This document shows, piece after piece, positions 32,138 to 41,263 of a stretch of DNA of 64,000 bases. The position numbers and the translations under genes are program-made. The DNA is from Sphaerotilus microaerophilus. GTDB lineage: Bacteria; Pseudomonadota; Gammaproteobacteria; Burkholderiales; Burkholderiaceae_C. The stretch's first letter is position 1; each line of letters begins with the position of its first letter. The notes beneath the pieces are model-generated. The model made no database searches and was not told the DNA's origin. It saw only the letters and a program-made list of their open reading frames with translations. The stretch spans positions 744,001-808,000 of the forward strand of contig NZ_AP025730.1 in the NCBI RefSeq assembly GCF_023734135.1, in the 5' to 3' direction.

Positions 32138-33875
32138 GGCGCTGCTCCTGTGTGGCGGCGTCCTGGACATCCGTTCCGGCCTTCCCGGCCAACCCGGCAA
32201 GGTGGCGCCCCAGCAGCCAGCCGAACACCAGGTTCGGCCCCAGCGTGATGCCAGCGCCGGGGTAGTTGCCGCCCATCAGGCTGGCGCGGTCGTTGCCCAC
32301 GGCGTACAGGCCGGGGATCGCCGCGCCCTGGGTGGACAGCACCTCGCCCAAGGGCGTGGTGCGCAGGCCGTCGAAGGTGCCCAGGTCGCCCATGATCAGC
32401 TTGACCGCGTAGTACGGCCCCTGGGCCAGCGGCGCCACGCAGGGGTTGGGCCGCTGCGCCGGGTCGGCCAAGTAGCGGTTGAAGCTGGTGCTGCCGCGGC
32501 CGAAGGCCGGGTCCTGGCCCTGCTCAGCGCCGACGTTGTACTCGCGCACCGTGCGCTCCAGCCCCGCCGCATCGATGCCGCAGGCCTGCGCCAGCTCGGC
32601 CAGCGTGGCGCCCTTCTTCAGGTAGCCGTTGCGCAGGAAGCGCCCGTGCGGCACCGGCGCCGGCTTGACGTAGCCCAGGCCGTACTTGGCCAGCGCCGCG
32701 GCGTCGCAGACCAGCCAGGCGGCGGTCTCGGCCTCGCCCCGGCAGGCCTCGATCATCGCGGCGCCCACGTCGTGATACGACTCGGACTCGTTGCAGAAGC
32801 GCCGCCCCTGGCGGGTCACGCCGATGATGCCGGGCTTGTAGCGGTCCAGCAGGTGCGGGAAGACGCCCGTGCTGCCGTCCGCGTTCAAGACCTTCGACAC
32901 CGGCATCCAGGCCGAGGCCGAGGGGAAGCGCAGGTCGAACTGACCGCCCACGCTCTCCGCCAGCGCAATGCCATCGCCGGTGTTGCCGCTGGGCACCGGC
33001 GAGAGGTGCTCGCCGCCGCTCCTCAGGTGCGGGTAGGCCCGGGCGATGCGCTTCGCGTCGTGCGGAAAGCCGCCGCAGGCCAGCACCACGCCGTGGCGGG
33101 CGCGCACCTCGACCTCCTTGCCGTCGCGGCGGATGACCGCACCCACGACCCGCCCGGCCTGCTGCACCAGCTTCACGGCCGGCGCCTCGGTCCAGATCGG
33201 CACGCCAGCGGCCAGCGCCGACTTGGCCAGCCGGGCGGCCAGCGCGTTGCCGCTGGTGACCTGGATGCCCTTGCCGTAGCGGAGCAGCTCCTTGATGTGC
33301 GTGGCCAGCCGCTTGGCGACGTAGACGAAGGAGGTCAGCGACTTCGTGGCGTTGAAGAAGTGCTTCAGGTCCGCGTTGGACGAGTTGAACATCATCCCGA
33401 TGAAGGTGATGGTCTGCAGCGGCGGGCGCAGCCGCGCCATGTCGGCGCCCAGGCCGCGGATGTCATAGGGCGCGGCCAGGATCGAGCGGCCGATGTCCAC
33501 GCCGCCCGGCACCGTCGGGTGGTAGTCGGGGTAGAGGGTGGGGACGAACTTCACCTCGGTCTCGCGCTCGAACCACTCCACCGCGGCCGGTGCCGCGTCC
33601 AGGAAGCTGTCCACCGCCGCCTCGTCGAAGCCCGCGCCGCACTCGTTGCGCAGGTACTGTTTGGCCGCCTCGCGGCTGTCGCCCGGGTTGTGGGCGCGGC
33701 CGTGGCGGTTGCCGGGGATCCAAAGCACGCCGCCGGAGAAGGCGGTGGTGCCGCCGAAGACCGGCTCCTTTTCGGCGACGATCACGTCCAGCCCCGCCTT
33801 GCGGGCGGTGACCGCGGTGGACAGGCCGCCGCAGCCCGAGCCGATGACCAGCAGGTCGGTTTCGATGCGTTCCAT
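32127..33875 (-). CDS. KstD-like FAD-dependent ring dehydrogenase 1
   Basis: 582-residue flavoprotein of the fumarate reductase/3-ketosteroid delta1-dehydrogenase group. N-terminal GSGCGGLSTA and EKEPVFGGTTAFSGGVLWIP bind FAD. Near the C-terminus GGNYPGAGITLGPNLVFGW keeps the Tyr (about 538) and Gly (about 542) that correspond to the keto-enol pair (Tyr487/Gly491) of KstD, indicating a 2-oxo ring substrate desaturated alpha-beta. ATG 33875 has an AGGAGC site 8 bases upstream; the TTG at 33881 is less likely. It lies between two SDR genes. A steroid is unlikely because no other steroid genes are present. Confidence 0.85.
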   Translation of the reverse strand: MERIETDLLVIGSGCGGLSTAVTARKAGLDVIVAEKEPVFGGTTAFSGGVLWIPGNRHGRAHNPGDSREAAKQYLRNECGAGFDEAAVDSFLDAAPAAVEWFERETEVKFVPTLYPDYHPTVPGGVDIGRSILAAPYDIRGLGADMARLRPPLQTITFIGMMFNSSNADLKHFFNATKSLTSFVYVAKRLATHIKELLRYGKGIQVTSGNALAARLAKSALAAGVPIWTEAPAVKLVQQAGRVVGAVIRRDGKEVEVRARHGVVLACGGFPHDAKRIARAYPHLRSGGEHLSPVPSGNTGDGIALAESVGGQFDLRFPSASAWMPVSKVLNADGSTGVFPHLLDRYKPGIIGVTRQGRRFCNESESYHDVGAAMIEACRGEAETAAWLVCDAAALAKYGLGYVKPAPVPHGRFLRNGYLKKGATLAELAQACGIDAAGLERTVREYNVGAEQGQDPAFGRGSTSFNRYLADPAQRPNPCVAPLAQGPYYAVKLIMGDLGTFDGLRTTPLGEVLSTQGAAIPGLYAVGNDRASLMGGNYPGAGITLGPNLVFGWLLGRHLAGLAGKAGTDVQDAATQEQRRAA

Positions 33876-33890
33876 CTTCAATGCTCCTGA

Positions 33891-34742
33891 TCAGGCCTGG
33901 GAGGCGGCTGTGGCGGTCTGGTTGAACCCGGGGCGCGGCACCATGTCCATCAACATGCAGTCCAGCCCGCCGTCGACCACCAGCTCGGTGCCGTTGACGT
34001 AGGCGGCGCGGTCGCTGAGCAAAAAGAGCGTCGGCTCGGCGATGTCGATCGGCTCGCCCACGCGCCGGCTGGCGGTGACGGCGGCGCGCGCGGCCTCGAA
34101 GCCGGGCTGCTCGTAGAACTTTGCCGACAGCGCGGTGCGGATCATTCCGGGGCAGACCGCGTTGCTGCGCACGCCGCGCGGGCCCCACTCGGCCGCGAGC
34201 TGGCGGTTGAGCAGCAGCACGCCGGCCTTGCTCGGGCTGTAGGCGCCGCTGCGCGTCTGCGGGTGCAGGCCGGAGACGGAGGCGATGTGCACGATCGCGC
34301 CGCGCCCGGCGGCCAGCATGTCCGCGCCGAAGGCCCGCGCGCAGAGCAGCCCGCCGGTCAGGTTGATCGCCAGCACCTGGTTCCAGTCGGCCAGCGAGAC
34401 ATCCTCCAGCGCGCCCGGGCGCAGCAGGCCAGCGTTGTTGACCAGGCCCCAGACCGGGCCGAGCGTGCGGCGCACCGCCGCCGCCGCGGCCAGCACCGCC
34501 GCCTCGTCGGCGATGTCGCAGGCCTGCGCCAGCACGGGCGCGCCGGTGGCGGCGAGGCGCTCGGCCACTTCGGCCAGCGCGTCGGCTTGGCGGTCGAGCA
34601 GCGCAACCCGGGCGCCCGCGGCGGCCAGCTCCGTGGCAATCGCCAGGCCGATGCCGCTGGCCGCGCCGGTGACCACCACGGTGCGGCCGGCCAGTCCCAG
34701 CCAGCTGCGGTACTGGGCGGCCGACAGCGTCGGGTCAGACAT
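33891..34742 (-). CDS. Short-chain dehydrogenase/reductase, first gene of module 1
   Basis: 283-residue classical SDR with VTGAASGIG, VNNAGLLRPG, Ser in IASVSGLH, and Tyr/Lys in GAYSPSKAG; it ends in NGTELVVDGGLDCMLMDM. ATG 34742 is chosen for a weak AGG site and a compact N-terminus; ATG 34781 would add 13 residues. It begins the minus-strand unit that continues with the flavoprotein 15 bp later. A TGGAA-N5-TTCCA-like site lies about 100 bp upstream. Confidence 0.85.
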   Translation of the reverse strand: MSDPTLSAAQYRSWLGLAGRTVVVTGAASGIGLAIATELAAAGARVALLDRQADALAEVAERLAATGAPVLAQACDIADEAAVLAAAAAVRRTLGPVWGLVNNAGLLRPGALEDVSLADWNQVLAINLTGGLLCARAFGADMLAAGRGAIVHIASVSGLHPQTRSGAYSPSKAGVLLLNRQLAAEWGPRGVRSNAVCPGMIRTALSAKFYEQPGFEAARAAVTASRRVGEPIDIAEPTLFLLSDRAAYVNGTELVVDGGLDCMLMDMVPRPGFNQTATAASQA

Positions 34743-34840
34743 TTCAGGCCTGGGGGTGGCGGCCTGCGTGGCGGAGGGCATCGGGTTTGTCCGGGGTTGG
34801 GTGAGGCGGTTGCCTATTGGTAGAACGGCATTCTCGAAAC

Positions 34841-34855
34841 CGGAACAGACTTCCA
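34841..34855. promoter_or_regulatory. CGGAA-CAGAC-TTCCA, IclR-type operator copy
   Basis: One mismatch from the shared TGGAA-N5-TTCCA form, in the divergent promoter between module 1 (start 34742) and the PobR-like gene (start 34894, 38 bp away). Confidence 0.5.
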
Positions 34856-34893
34856 CAATTCACAAACGCGGCCATCAACCGGACATTCCGTGC

Positions 34894-35865
34894 ATGACCC
34901 AACCCGGAAAAACCCACCCCACCAGCGCCCATGGCGGTTCGATCCCCGCCTACGTGCTCTATGGCGACGACCAGCCGCCGGGCTGGATGGACATGGTCCA
35001 GGTCGAGCGCATCCCGGACCGTTCGTCGCTCTACCAGTACGACATCGCGCCGCACATCCACGACGGGCTGATCCAGGTGCTGCATGTCACCGAGGGCGGC
35101 GGGGAGGTCTTCATCGACGGCCAGCACTGGGAGATCCAGCCGCCGGCGCTGATCGTCATTCCCTCGCGGCATGTGCACGGCTTCCACTTCCGCCGCAGCG
35201 TCGACGGCCCGGTGGTCACCGCGGCTCAGCAGCCGCTGGAGTCGCTGTGTGCCGTGGGGGCGCCCAGCCTGCTGCCCTTCCTGCGCCGCCCGCTGGTGCT
35301 GCATGTACCGCCGCAGCAACGGCACGGCCAGGCGTTGACACCGCTGTTCGAGGCCATCGCCCGCGAGACCCACCTGCACACCCCCGGCGAGGTGGCCGCC
35401 GGTTCGGCGCTGCTGATGGCGCTGTTCGTGCAGATCGCCCGGCTCGCCCACCTGCTGATGGCCGATCCGGCCGACCCGGCCACCGCCCGGGGGGAGCGCC
35501 CGCGCAAGGCGGTACAGGTGGAGCGGTTTCGGGTTCTGCTCGACCAGCACTTCCGCGAACGCTGGCCGGTGGAGCGCTACGCCGAGGAGCTGGGCATCTC
35601 CGCCGGCCAGCTGAGCCGGCTGTGCCGGGACCAGCTCGGCCAGTCCGCCCTGGACGTGGTGAACGCCCGGGTGCTGCACGAGGCGCAGCGCGAACTCGTC
35701 TACTCGATCCTCGGCGTCAAGCAGATCGCCGGGCTGCTCGGCTTTGCCGACGAGGCCTACTTCGGCCGCTTCTTCAAGAAGCATACCGGCCGCACGCCGG
35801 GTGAATTCCGCGCCGCGGCGAAGGACCGGCTCTCACCGGAGGACGTCGGCCCGGCTTTCAGCTGA
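34894..35865 (+). CDS. AraC-family activator, PobR-like
   Basis: 323-residue regulator with an N-terminal cupin sensor (IPAYVLYGD, HIHDGLIQVLHVTEGGGEVF, PSRHVHGFHF) and two C-terminal AraC helix-turn-helix units (VERYAEELGISAGQLSRLC and IAGLLGFADEAYFGRFFKKH). The N-terminal layout is that of PobR proteins, which sense 4-hydroxybenzoate. It is divergent from the SDR/KstD/ABC unit and upstream of a second KstD-like gene, so it probably controls one or both. That its ligand is a hydroxybenzoate or a ring precursor is an inference. Confidence 0.85.
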   Translation: MTQPGKTHPTSAHGGSIPAYVLYGDDQPPGWMDMVQVERIPDRSSLYQYDIAPHIHDGLIQVLHVTEGGGEVFIDGQHWEIQPPALIVIPSRHVHGFHFRRSVDGPVVTAAQQPLESLCAVGAPSLLPFLRRPLVLHVPPQQRHGQALTPLFEAIARETHLHTPGEVAAGSALLMALFVQIARLAHLLMADPADPATARGERPRKAVQVERFRVLLDQHFRERWPVERYAEELGISAGQLSRLCRDQLGQSALDVVNARVLHEAQRELVYSILGVKQIAGLLGFADEAYFGRFFKKHTGRTPGEFRAAAKDRLSPEDVGPAFS

Positions 35866-35893
35866 GTGCATCGGTTGGGATGCTCTACCAAAC

Positions 35894-35908
35894 TGGAATA
35901 CAATTCCA
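35894..35908. promoter_or_regulatory. Palindrome TGGAA-TACAA-TTCCA, IclR-type operator copy
   Basis: Perfect palindrome 32 bp upstream of the second KstD-like gene and just after the PobR-like stop. Same form as 15827. Confidence 0.6.
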
Positions 35909-35940
35909 TATGATGTCGATCTCACCCTGAGAGATCGACC

Positions 35941-37713
35941 ATGTCCGCAGCTGCCGCCGCATCCTCCCCCTCCGCCGACTTCCCCGCCCGCCTGGAGGCC
36001 CTGCCCGATGGGGCCGCGTTCGACGTTGTGGTGCTCGGCGCCGGGGGCGCCGGGATGTCCGCCGCGGTCTTCGCCGCCATCGCCGGGGCCCGCGTGCTGC
36101 TGGTCGAGTCCACCGAGTACGTGGGCGGCACCACGGCCTATTCGGCCGGCACCACCTGGGTGCCGGGCACGCACCTGGCGCCGCAGGTCAACCCGCAGGA
36201 CAACCTGGGCGAGGCGCGCCGCTTCCTGGACGCCGCGGTGGGCGATCGCTCCGACCCCGCCGTGCGCGAGGCCCTGCTGATGCACGGCCCGGAGGCGGTG
36301 GCGACGATCGAGAAGCACTCGCACCTGCAGTACCGCATCCGGCCCTTCCACCCTGACTACCTCTCCGAGCTGGAGGGCTCGACGCTCTGTGGCCGGGCGC
36401 TGGAGCCGCTGCCCTTCGACGGCCGGCGGCTGGGCGAGCACTTCGCGCTGGTGCGACCGCCGATCCCGGAGTTCCTGGTGCTCGGCGGGATGATGGTGGA
36501 CCGCGACGACATCCCGCACCTGCTGGGCTGGAGCAAGTCGTTCAAGTCGGCGGCCTACGTCACCCGGCTGATGCTGCGGCACCTCAGCGACCGCCTGCGC
36601 CACCCGCGCGGCACGCGGCTGCTGATGGGCAACGCACTGATCGGCCGGCTGCTGCTGTCGATCAAGGAGCGCGGCGTGACGCTGCTGATGCAGACCCAGG
36701 CCAGCGCGCTGGAGCGCGATCCGGCCAGCGGCGCGGTCACGGGGCTGACGCTGACGCAAGGCGGCCAGACGAAGCGCATCGCCGTGAAGGGCGGCGTGAT
36801 CCTGGGCACCGGCGGCTTCAACCGCCACCCGAAGCGCCGCACCGAGCAGTTCGGCCCCGCGCTGCCGGCCACCTGGTGCCCGGGCGCGCCCGGGCACACC
36901 GGCGCCGCGCACGACTTGGCCGAGGCGGTGGGCGCGGTCTATGGCGACGGCGGCATGAGCCCGGCCTTCTGGGCGCCGGTGTCGCTGCGCCAGCGGCCGG
37001 ACGGCAGCACCGCGTCTTTCCCGCACTTCGTGTTCGACCGCGCCAAGCCCGGCACGATCACGGTGGACGGCGAGGGCCGCCGTTACCTGAACGAGTCCAC
37101 CTCGTACCACCTCTACGGGCTGGCGATGCAGGCGCATCAATTCCGCGACGGCAAGCCCGGTATACCGTCCTTCCTGATCACCGACGCCGAGGGCCTGCGC
37201 AAGTACGGCCTGGGCATGGTGCGGCCCAAGGGCATGGGGCTGGCGGCGGCGCTGGCCGATGGCTACGTCACCGCGGCCGGCTCGATCGCCGAGCTGGCCG
37301 GCAAGCTCGGCCTGCCGGTGCAGAACCTGACCGCGACGATCGAGCGCTTCAACCGCCACTGGCCCGACGGCATCGACCCCGACTTCGGCCGCGGCAGCAC
37401 CGCCTACCAGCGCGCCAACGGCGACGCCACCTGGACGGGGCCCAACCCCAGCCTCGGCCCGGTGGCCAAGGCGCCGTTCTATGCGGTGCGGCTCTACCCC
37501 GGCGACATCGGCGCCGCGCGCGGCCTGAAGACCGACGCCGCCGCCCGCAGCCTGGACGCCGCCGGCCGAGTCATCCCCGGCCTCTACGCGGTAGGCAACG
37601 ACATGCAGTCCGCGATGGGCGGCGTCTACCCGGCGCCGGGCATCACCATCGGGCCAGGGCTGGTGTTCGCCTTCATTGCGGCGCGCGACGCGGTGGCGCG
37701 GGCGAGGGGTTGA
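35941..37713 (+). CDS. KstD-like FAD-dependent ring dehydrogenase 2
   Basis: 590-residue flavoprotein. FAD motif VVVLGAGGAGMSAAV and STEYVGGTTAYSAGTTWVPG at the N-terminus; GGVYPAPGITIGPGLVFAF at the C-terminus with the KstD-type Tyr (about 563) and Gly (about 567). Residues 85-300 form the variable substrate cap. It is the first gene after the PobR-like activator and has its own operator-like site. It differs substantially from the copies at 32127 and 41260, so they are diverged paralogues rather than recent duplicates. Confidence 0.85.
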   Translation: MSAAAAASSPSADFPARLEALPDGAAFDVVVLGAGGAGMSAAVFAAIAGARVLLVESTEYVGGTTAYSAGTTWVPGTHLAPQVNPQDNLGEARRFLDAAVGDRSDPAVREALLMHGPEAVATIEKHSHLQYRIRPFHPDYLSELEGSTLCGRALEPLPFDGRRLGEHFALVRPPIPEFLVLGGMMVDRDDIPHLLGWSKSFKSAAYVTRLMLRHLSDRLRHPRGTRLLMGNALIGRLLLSIKERGVTLLMQTQASALERDPASGAVTGLTLTQGGQTKRIAVKGGVILGTGGFNRHPKRRTEQFGPALPATWCPGAPGHTGAAHDLAEAVGAVYGDGGMSPAFWAPVSLRQRPDGSTASFPHFVFDRAKPGTITVDGEGRRYLNESTSYHLYGLAMQAHQFRDGKPGIPSFLITDAEGLRKYGLGMVRPKGMGLAAALADGYVTAAGSIAELAGKLGLPVQNLTATIERFNRHWPDGIDPDFGRGSTAYQRANGDATWTGPNPSLGPVAKAPFYAVRLYPGDIGAARGLKTDAAARSLDAAGRVIPGLYAVGNDMQSAMGGVYPAPGITIGPGLVFAFIAARDAVARARG

Positions 37714-37795
37714 CGCGCCGCGGCAGCGCTGCCGACGACGGCCTGGTCGAGCTCCACGCACCGGTCGCTAGACTGCCCCTTTTGCGGGCTGTCCC

Positions 37796-38950
37796 ATGCG
37801 CGATCTCTTCCTGCTCGACCCCGACCTCGTCTTCCTCAACCACGGCTCCTTCGGCGCCTGCCCGCGCGAGGTGTGGGAGGCGCAGCAGCGCTGGCAGCTG
37901 GAGATGGAGCGCAACCCGGTGGCCTTCCTCGGTCGACGCTCGGCCGAGCTGCTGGCGCAGGCGCGTGCGGCGCTGGGCCAATACCTGGGCGCAAAGGGCG
38001 AAGACCTGGTCTTCGTCCCCAACGCCACCACCGGCGTCAACATCGTCGCGCGCTCCTTTGCACTGCAGCCAGGCGACGAGGTGCTGACCACCGACCTGGA
38101 GTACGGCGCCTGCGACGCCACCTGGCAGCGCCTGTGCGACCAGGCCGGCGCGATGTACCGCCAGGTCGAGATCCCGCTGCCCTACGAGCGCGAGCAGGTG
38201 GTCGAGCGCCTGATGGCCGCGGTCACGCCGCGCACCCGGCTGATCTACCTCAGCCACCTCACCAGCACCACCGCGCTGATCCTGCCGGTGGCTGAGGTCT
38301 GTGCCGCCGCCCGCGTGCGCGGGATCCCCACGCTGGTCGACGGCGCCCATGCGCCGGGGCAGATCGACCTGGACCTGGACGCCATCGGCGCGGATTTCTA
38401 CGTCGGCAACTGCCACAAGTGGCTCTGCGCGCCCAAGGGCGCCGGCTTCCTGCACGCCCGCCCAGAGCGCCAGCCGATGCTGGACGCGCCGGTCACCAGC
38501 TGGGGCTATGCCGAGGGCACCGGCGGGCATTCCGGCTTCGACGCCTACCTGGGCCGCAGCCTGTTCGAGCGCCGCCTGCAGTGGCAAGGCACCCGCGACC
38601 TGGCCGCCTGGCTGGCGGTGCCCGCGGCGATCGACTTCCAGGCCCGCCACGACTGGCCGGCCGTTCGCGCGCGTTGCCACGCCCTGGCCCGCGAGGCGCT
38701 GACGGCGCTGACCGAGCGCTTCGGCCTGCCGCCCATCGCCAGTGACGCCGACTGGGCGCAGATGGTCGCGATCCCCGTACCGCCGCAGGACCCGCAGGCG
38801 CTGCGTCAACGCCTGTTCGAGCGCGATGGCATCGAGGTGCCCGTCACCTCCCACCACGACCAGGTGTTCGTGCGTCTGTCGGTGCAGGGCTACAACACGG
38901 CGGGCGACGTCGATCGCCTGGTGCAGGCGTTGGTGCGCGACGTCGCCTGA
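37796..38950 (+). CDS. Class V aminotransferase family protein (isopenicillin-N-epimerase-like)
   Basis: 384-residue PLP enzyme of the NifS/CefD fold. The PLP Lys is at about 208 in GNCHKWLCAPKGAGF and the pyridine-binding Asp at 182 in LVDGAHAPGQ; the start DLFLLDPDLVFLNHGSFGAC is typical of the CefD-like group. Members act as desulfurases, lyases, epimerases or aminotransferases, so the reaction is open. It follows the flavoprotein by 82 bp on the same strand and may or may not belong to the pathway. Confidence 0.8.
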   Translation: MRDLFLLDPDLVFLNHGSFGACPREVWEAQQRWQLEMERNPVAFLGRRSAELLAQARAALGQYLGAKGEDLVFVPNATTGVNIVARSFALQPGDEVLTTDLEYGACDATWQRLCDQAGAMYRQVEIPLPYEREQVVERLMAAVTPRTRLIYLSHLTSTTALILPVAEVCAAARVRGIPTLVDGAHAPGQIDLDLDAIGADFYVGNCHKWLCAPKGAGFLHARPERQPMLDAPVTSWGYAEGTGGHSGFDAYLGRSLFERRLQWQGTRDLAAWLAVPAAIDFQARHDWPAVRARCHALAREALTALTERFGLPPIASDADWAQMVAIPVPPQDPQALRQRLFERDGIEVPVTSHHDQVFVRLSVQGYNTAGDVDRLVQALVRDVA

Positions 38951-38977
38951 CGGAGCGACGGGCTCAGCGGTCGCCCG

Positions 38978-39271
38978 TCACTGCAACTCGACCCGTAGCG
39001 TCCGCCCCACGACGCGGGCCGCCCGCGCCAGCGTCGAGAGCGTGACATCGCGGCCCGGGTCCAGCAGCCGGTCGAGCTGTGCGCGGCTCGTGCCCATCTG
39101 GGCGGCCATGCGGGCCTTGGAGATCGAGCGCTCCGTCATCGCCTGCTGGATCTGCCAGGCGATCACCTCCTTCACCGCCCGCACCTCGAACTCGGCACGC
39201 ACGCCCACTTCGTCGAGGAAGTTGTCCAGCGCCGAGCTCAAGTGCGGGACCGACTCCGGATCGATTCGCAC
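38978..39271 (-). CDS. Orphan XRE-type HTH protein, antitoxin-like
   Basis: 97-residue protein with a C-terminal HTH (QQAMTERSISKARMAAQMGT, SRAQLDRLLDPG) similar to HigA-like antitoxins. No toxin gene adjoins it; the 150 bp upstream (39272-39421) has no convincing frame. It may be the remnant of a toxin-antitoxin pair or a small regulator. Confidence 0.65.
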   Translation of the reverse strand: MRIDPESVPHLSSALDNFLDEVGVRAEFEVRAVKEVIAWQIQQAMTERSISKARMAAQMGTSRAQLDRLLDPGRDVTLSTLARAARVVGRTLRVELQ

Positions 39272-39421
39272 CTCTAGGACAGAGGGCGAGAAGCACTGAT
39301 TGATGTTGCAAGACGTGCCCGAGCCAGCTTCAGCAGGACTGCCTGATGCCTTGCAAAGCGGTGGGGAGTGTCGATGACAGACTACTGCGTTCGGCTCAGA
39401 TCACGTCCCTTGCAGTGGGAC

Positions 39422-39799
39422 TCAAGGTACAAATCCCTCGATCTGCAGCGCCGGCACGGCCGCGAAGTGTTTGACGTTGCCTGTGAGCACCGGCAGTCCA
39501 TGCTCCAACGCCGTGGCCGCGATGAGCGCATCCCCCATCTGCAGGCCGTGGCTCAGGGTCATGGCCTCCATCAACTCGGTGGCGTGGCGGGTGATGGCTT
39601 CGGTGATCGGCAGGGTGACGGTCTGTCGCCGCTGCAGCATTTTCTGCACGGCAACCAGTTCGGCCTTGTTGCGCATGCCCTGCAGCAGTTCGAGGTAGGT
39701 GACAGCCGAGATCGTCAGGTTGGGGAGTTGGTCCAACCGCCGCGTGGCCTGGGGATAGCCGCGCAGGTGCCAGATCAGCACGTCGGTGTCGACCAGCAT
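39422..39799 (-). CDS. PIN-domain toxin ribonuclease (VapC-type)
   Basis: 125-residue PIN toxin from ATG 39799: Asp4 in MLVDTDVLIWHL, Glu37 in SAVTYLELLQG, and Asp90 in LQMGDALIAATA. The usual fourth acidic site appears as TGN (Asn108) in VLTGNVKHF, as in some active members. The antitoxin lies 16 bp upstream. Confidence 0.82.
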   Translation of the reverse strand: MLVDTDVLIWHLRGYPQATRRLDQLPNLTISAVTYLELLQGMRNKAELVAVQKMLQRRQTVTLPITEAITRHATELMEAMTLSHGLQMGDALIAATALEHGLPVLTGNVKHFAAVPALQIEGFVP

Positions 39800-39815
39800 C
39801 GCGAGCTCCGCTGCG

Positions 39816-40088
39816 TCAGGCTTCGTTGCGTGAGCCGTCGCGGCTGAAGCGCGAGGCGCGGAGGCGGCGCACGTAGGCATCGACGTCCGCCACGTCGTCC
39901 CGGTCGCGCCAGATGCCAAAGGCCGGGTCGTCCGTCAGAAAGTCTTCGGCGGGCACGGGCAGAGGCTCTTGCTCGATGCGCACCGTCACCTGGGCCCCGG
40001 CGGTTTGAGCCAGCAACGGGCCGAGCCTGTCGCGCCAAGCCTGGGGAAGCTCGGCCACCGGGACATGTTCCAACACCACTGCGTTCAT
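39816..40088 (-). CDS. Antitoxin of the PIN pair
   Basis: 90-residue protein, MNAVVLEHVPVAELPQAWRD then TVRIEQEPL and an acidic DDPAFGIWRDRDDVADVDAY tail. The first half resembles the Phd/AbrB-like antitoxin N-termini and the tail would embrace the toxin. Position immediately before vapC supports the role; the exact antitoxin family is not certain. Confidence 0.7.
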   Translation of the reverse strand: MNAVVLEHVPVAELPQAWRDRLGPLLAQTAGAQVTVRIEQEPLPVPAEDFLTDDPAFGIWRDRDDVADVDAYVRRLRASRFSRDGSRNEA

Positions 40089-40184
40089 CGCTGCTGCCTC
40101 GTCAGAGGCGGTCAGGATATCGCGGTTGCGGCGAATCGTGTTCGGTTCGTCGTGGCCGGCCCATTCGGGGTCTTGCGCGCCGCC

Positions 40185-40424
40185 TCACTTCCCCGGCCGC
40201 CCCGGAATCATCGTCAGCATGTGGTCCGCTACCCCGCCGTCGACCACCAGGCTCTGGCCGGTGACGTAGGAGGCGTCGGCGAGGTAGCAGACGGCCTGGG
40301 CGACGTCGGCGGGGGTGCCGATGCGGCCGAGCGGGACGAGGGCCTCGCGGGCGGCCTTGGTGGCGGCGTCCTGGTAAACGGGTTCGGTCAGCGGGGTGCG
40401 GGTCATGCTGGGGTTCGTGCTCAC
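40185..40424 (-). pseudogene. C-terminal fragment of an SDR, coupled to the isomerase gene
   Basis: 79 codons from GTG 40424, overlapping the isomerase stop (GTGA). They encode only the last third of a short-chain dehydrogenase: [32 protein letters not shown] and [18 protein letters not shown]. The cofactor loop and the Ser-Tyr-Lys triad are missing, so no activity is expected. The missing 5' two thirds are not found nearby; a deletion fused the fragment to the preceding gene. Confidence 0.75.
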
Positions 40425-41263
40425 GGTTCGGCCCCCTGCGGTTCGAGCACCCGCTTCGCCGCAGCAAAGCACTGCTTGGCCCACGCTTCGTAACCCATCG
40501 CTGGTGCGCGCTTGTCGTCCGGCACCTCAATGCTCACCGGCAGGTCGGCGGGCAGACGGGCAAAGAGCTCGCGCAGCGGGATGCCACCTTCGCCCGGCTG
40601 CATGCGCTCGCAGCGGGCGTCGTGGATCAGGCCTTCGACGGTGGTCGGCCCGGGCACGCGGCCGTCGCAGATCTGGGCGTAGTTCAGCGCGCTGCGGGGC
40701 AGGGCGGCCACGCCGTCGAGCGTGCTGGCGGAGCGGGCCCAGTGCAGGGCGTCGACCAGCACGGCGGCGTTGGGCTTGCTGACCGCGGTGACGATGCGGG
40801 CGGCGTCGCCGACGGATTTCACCGCCGTCCAGGGCATGAATTCCAGGTCCAGCGACAGGCCGTAGGGCGCGGCCAGGTCGCAGAGTGCGGCGTAGTGAGC
40901 CGTCAGCCGGGCCTCGTTCTCGTCGATGCCGGCGGTCAGCACGTGGCGGGCGCCCAGCTCGGCGCAGACCTCCAGAAAGGCGCGGCAGTTGGCCAGGTCG
41001 AAGTCCGGTGTGATGCGGATGATCTCCACGTCCAGCACCTTCACGCCGGTGTGTGCGATGCGCGCGAGCGTCTCGCGGCGCAGCGCGGCGTCGGTCTCCA
41101 GCGCGTGGAAGGGGCCGCCGGGCGAGCTGGGGCGGATGCGGATGCCGCAGGCGTGGCAGCCGGTGTTGGCGGCGAGCTGCACCATCTGCGGCGGGGTGTA
41201 GGGCAGCGCGATCAGCTGCGCCAGCGAGTACATGCGGCGGGGGGTGGCGGGGGTGGGCGTCAT
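40421..41263 (-). CDS. Sugar-phosphate isomerase/epimerase-type TIM-barrel protein
   Basis: 280-residue protein of the AP endonuclease 2/xylose-isomerase-like TIM barrel family. Glu and Asp/His residues suited to a metal site occur in [18 protein letters not shown] and YAQICDGRV and late in SIEVPDD. Such barrels include hydroxypyruvate isomerases, inosose dehydratases and 3-dehydroshikimate dehydratases; the shikimate-type genes nearby make a dehydratase or isomerase on a ring acid plausible, but not shown. It overlaps the flavoprotein stop by 4 bases. Confidence 0.78.
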   Translation of the reverse strand: MTPTPATPRRMYSLAQLIALPYTPPQMVQLAANTGCHACGIRIRPSSPGGPFHALETDAALRRETLARIAHTGVKVLDVEIIRITPDFDLANCRAFLEVCAELGARHVLTAGIDENEARLTAHYAALCDLAAPYGLSLDLEFMPWTAVKSVGDAARIVTAVSKPNAAVLVDALHWARSASTLDGVAALPRSALNYAQICDGRVPGPTTVEGLIHDARCERMQPGEGGIPLRELFARLPADLPVSIEVPDDKRAPAMGYEAWAKQCFAAAKRVLEPQGAEP

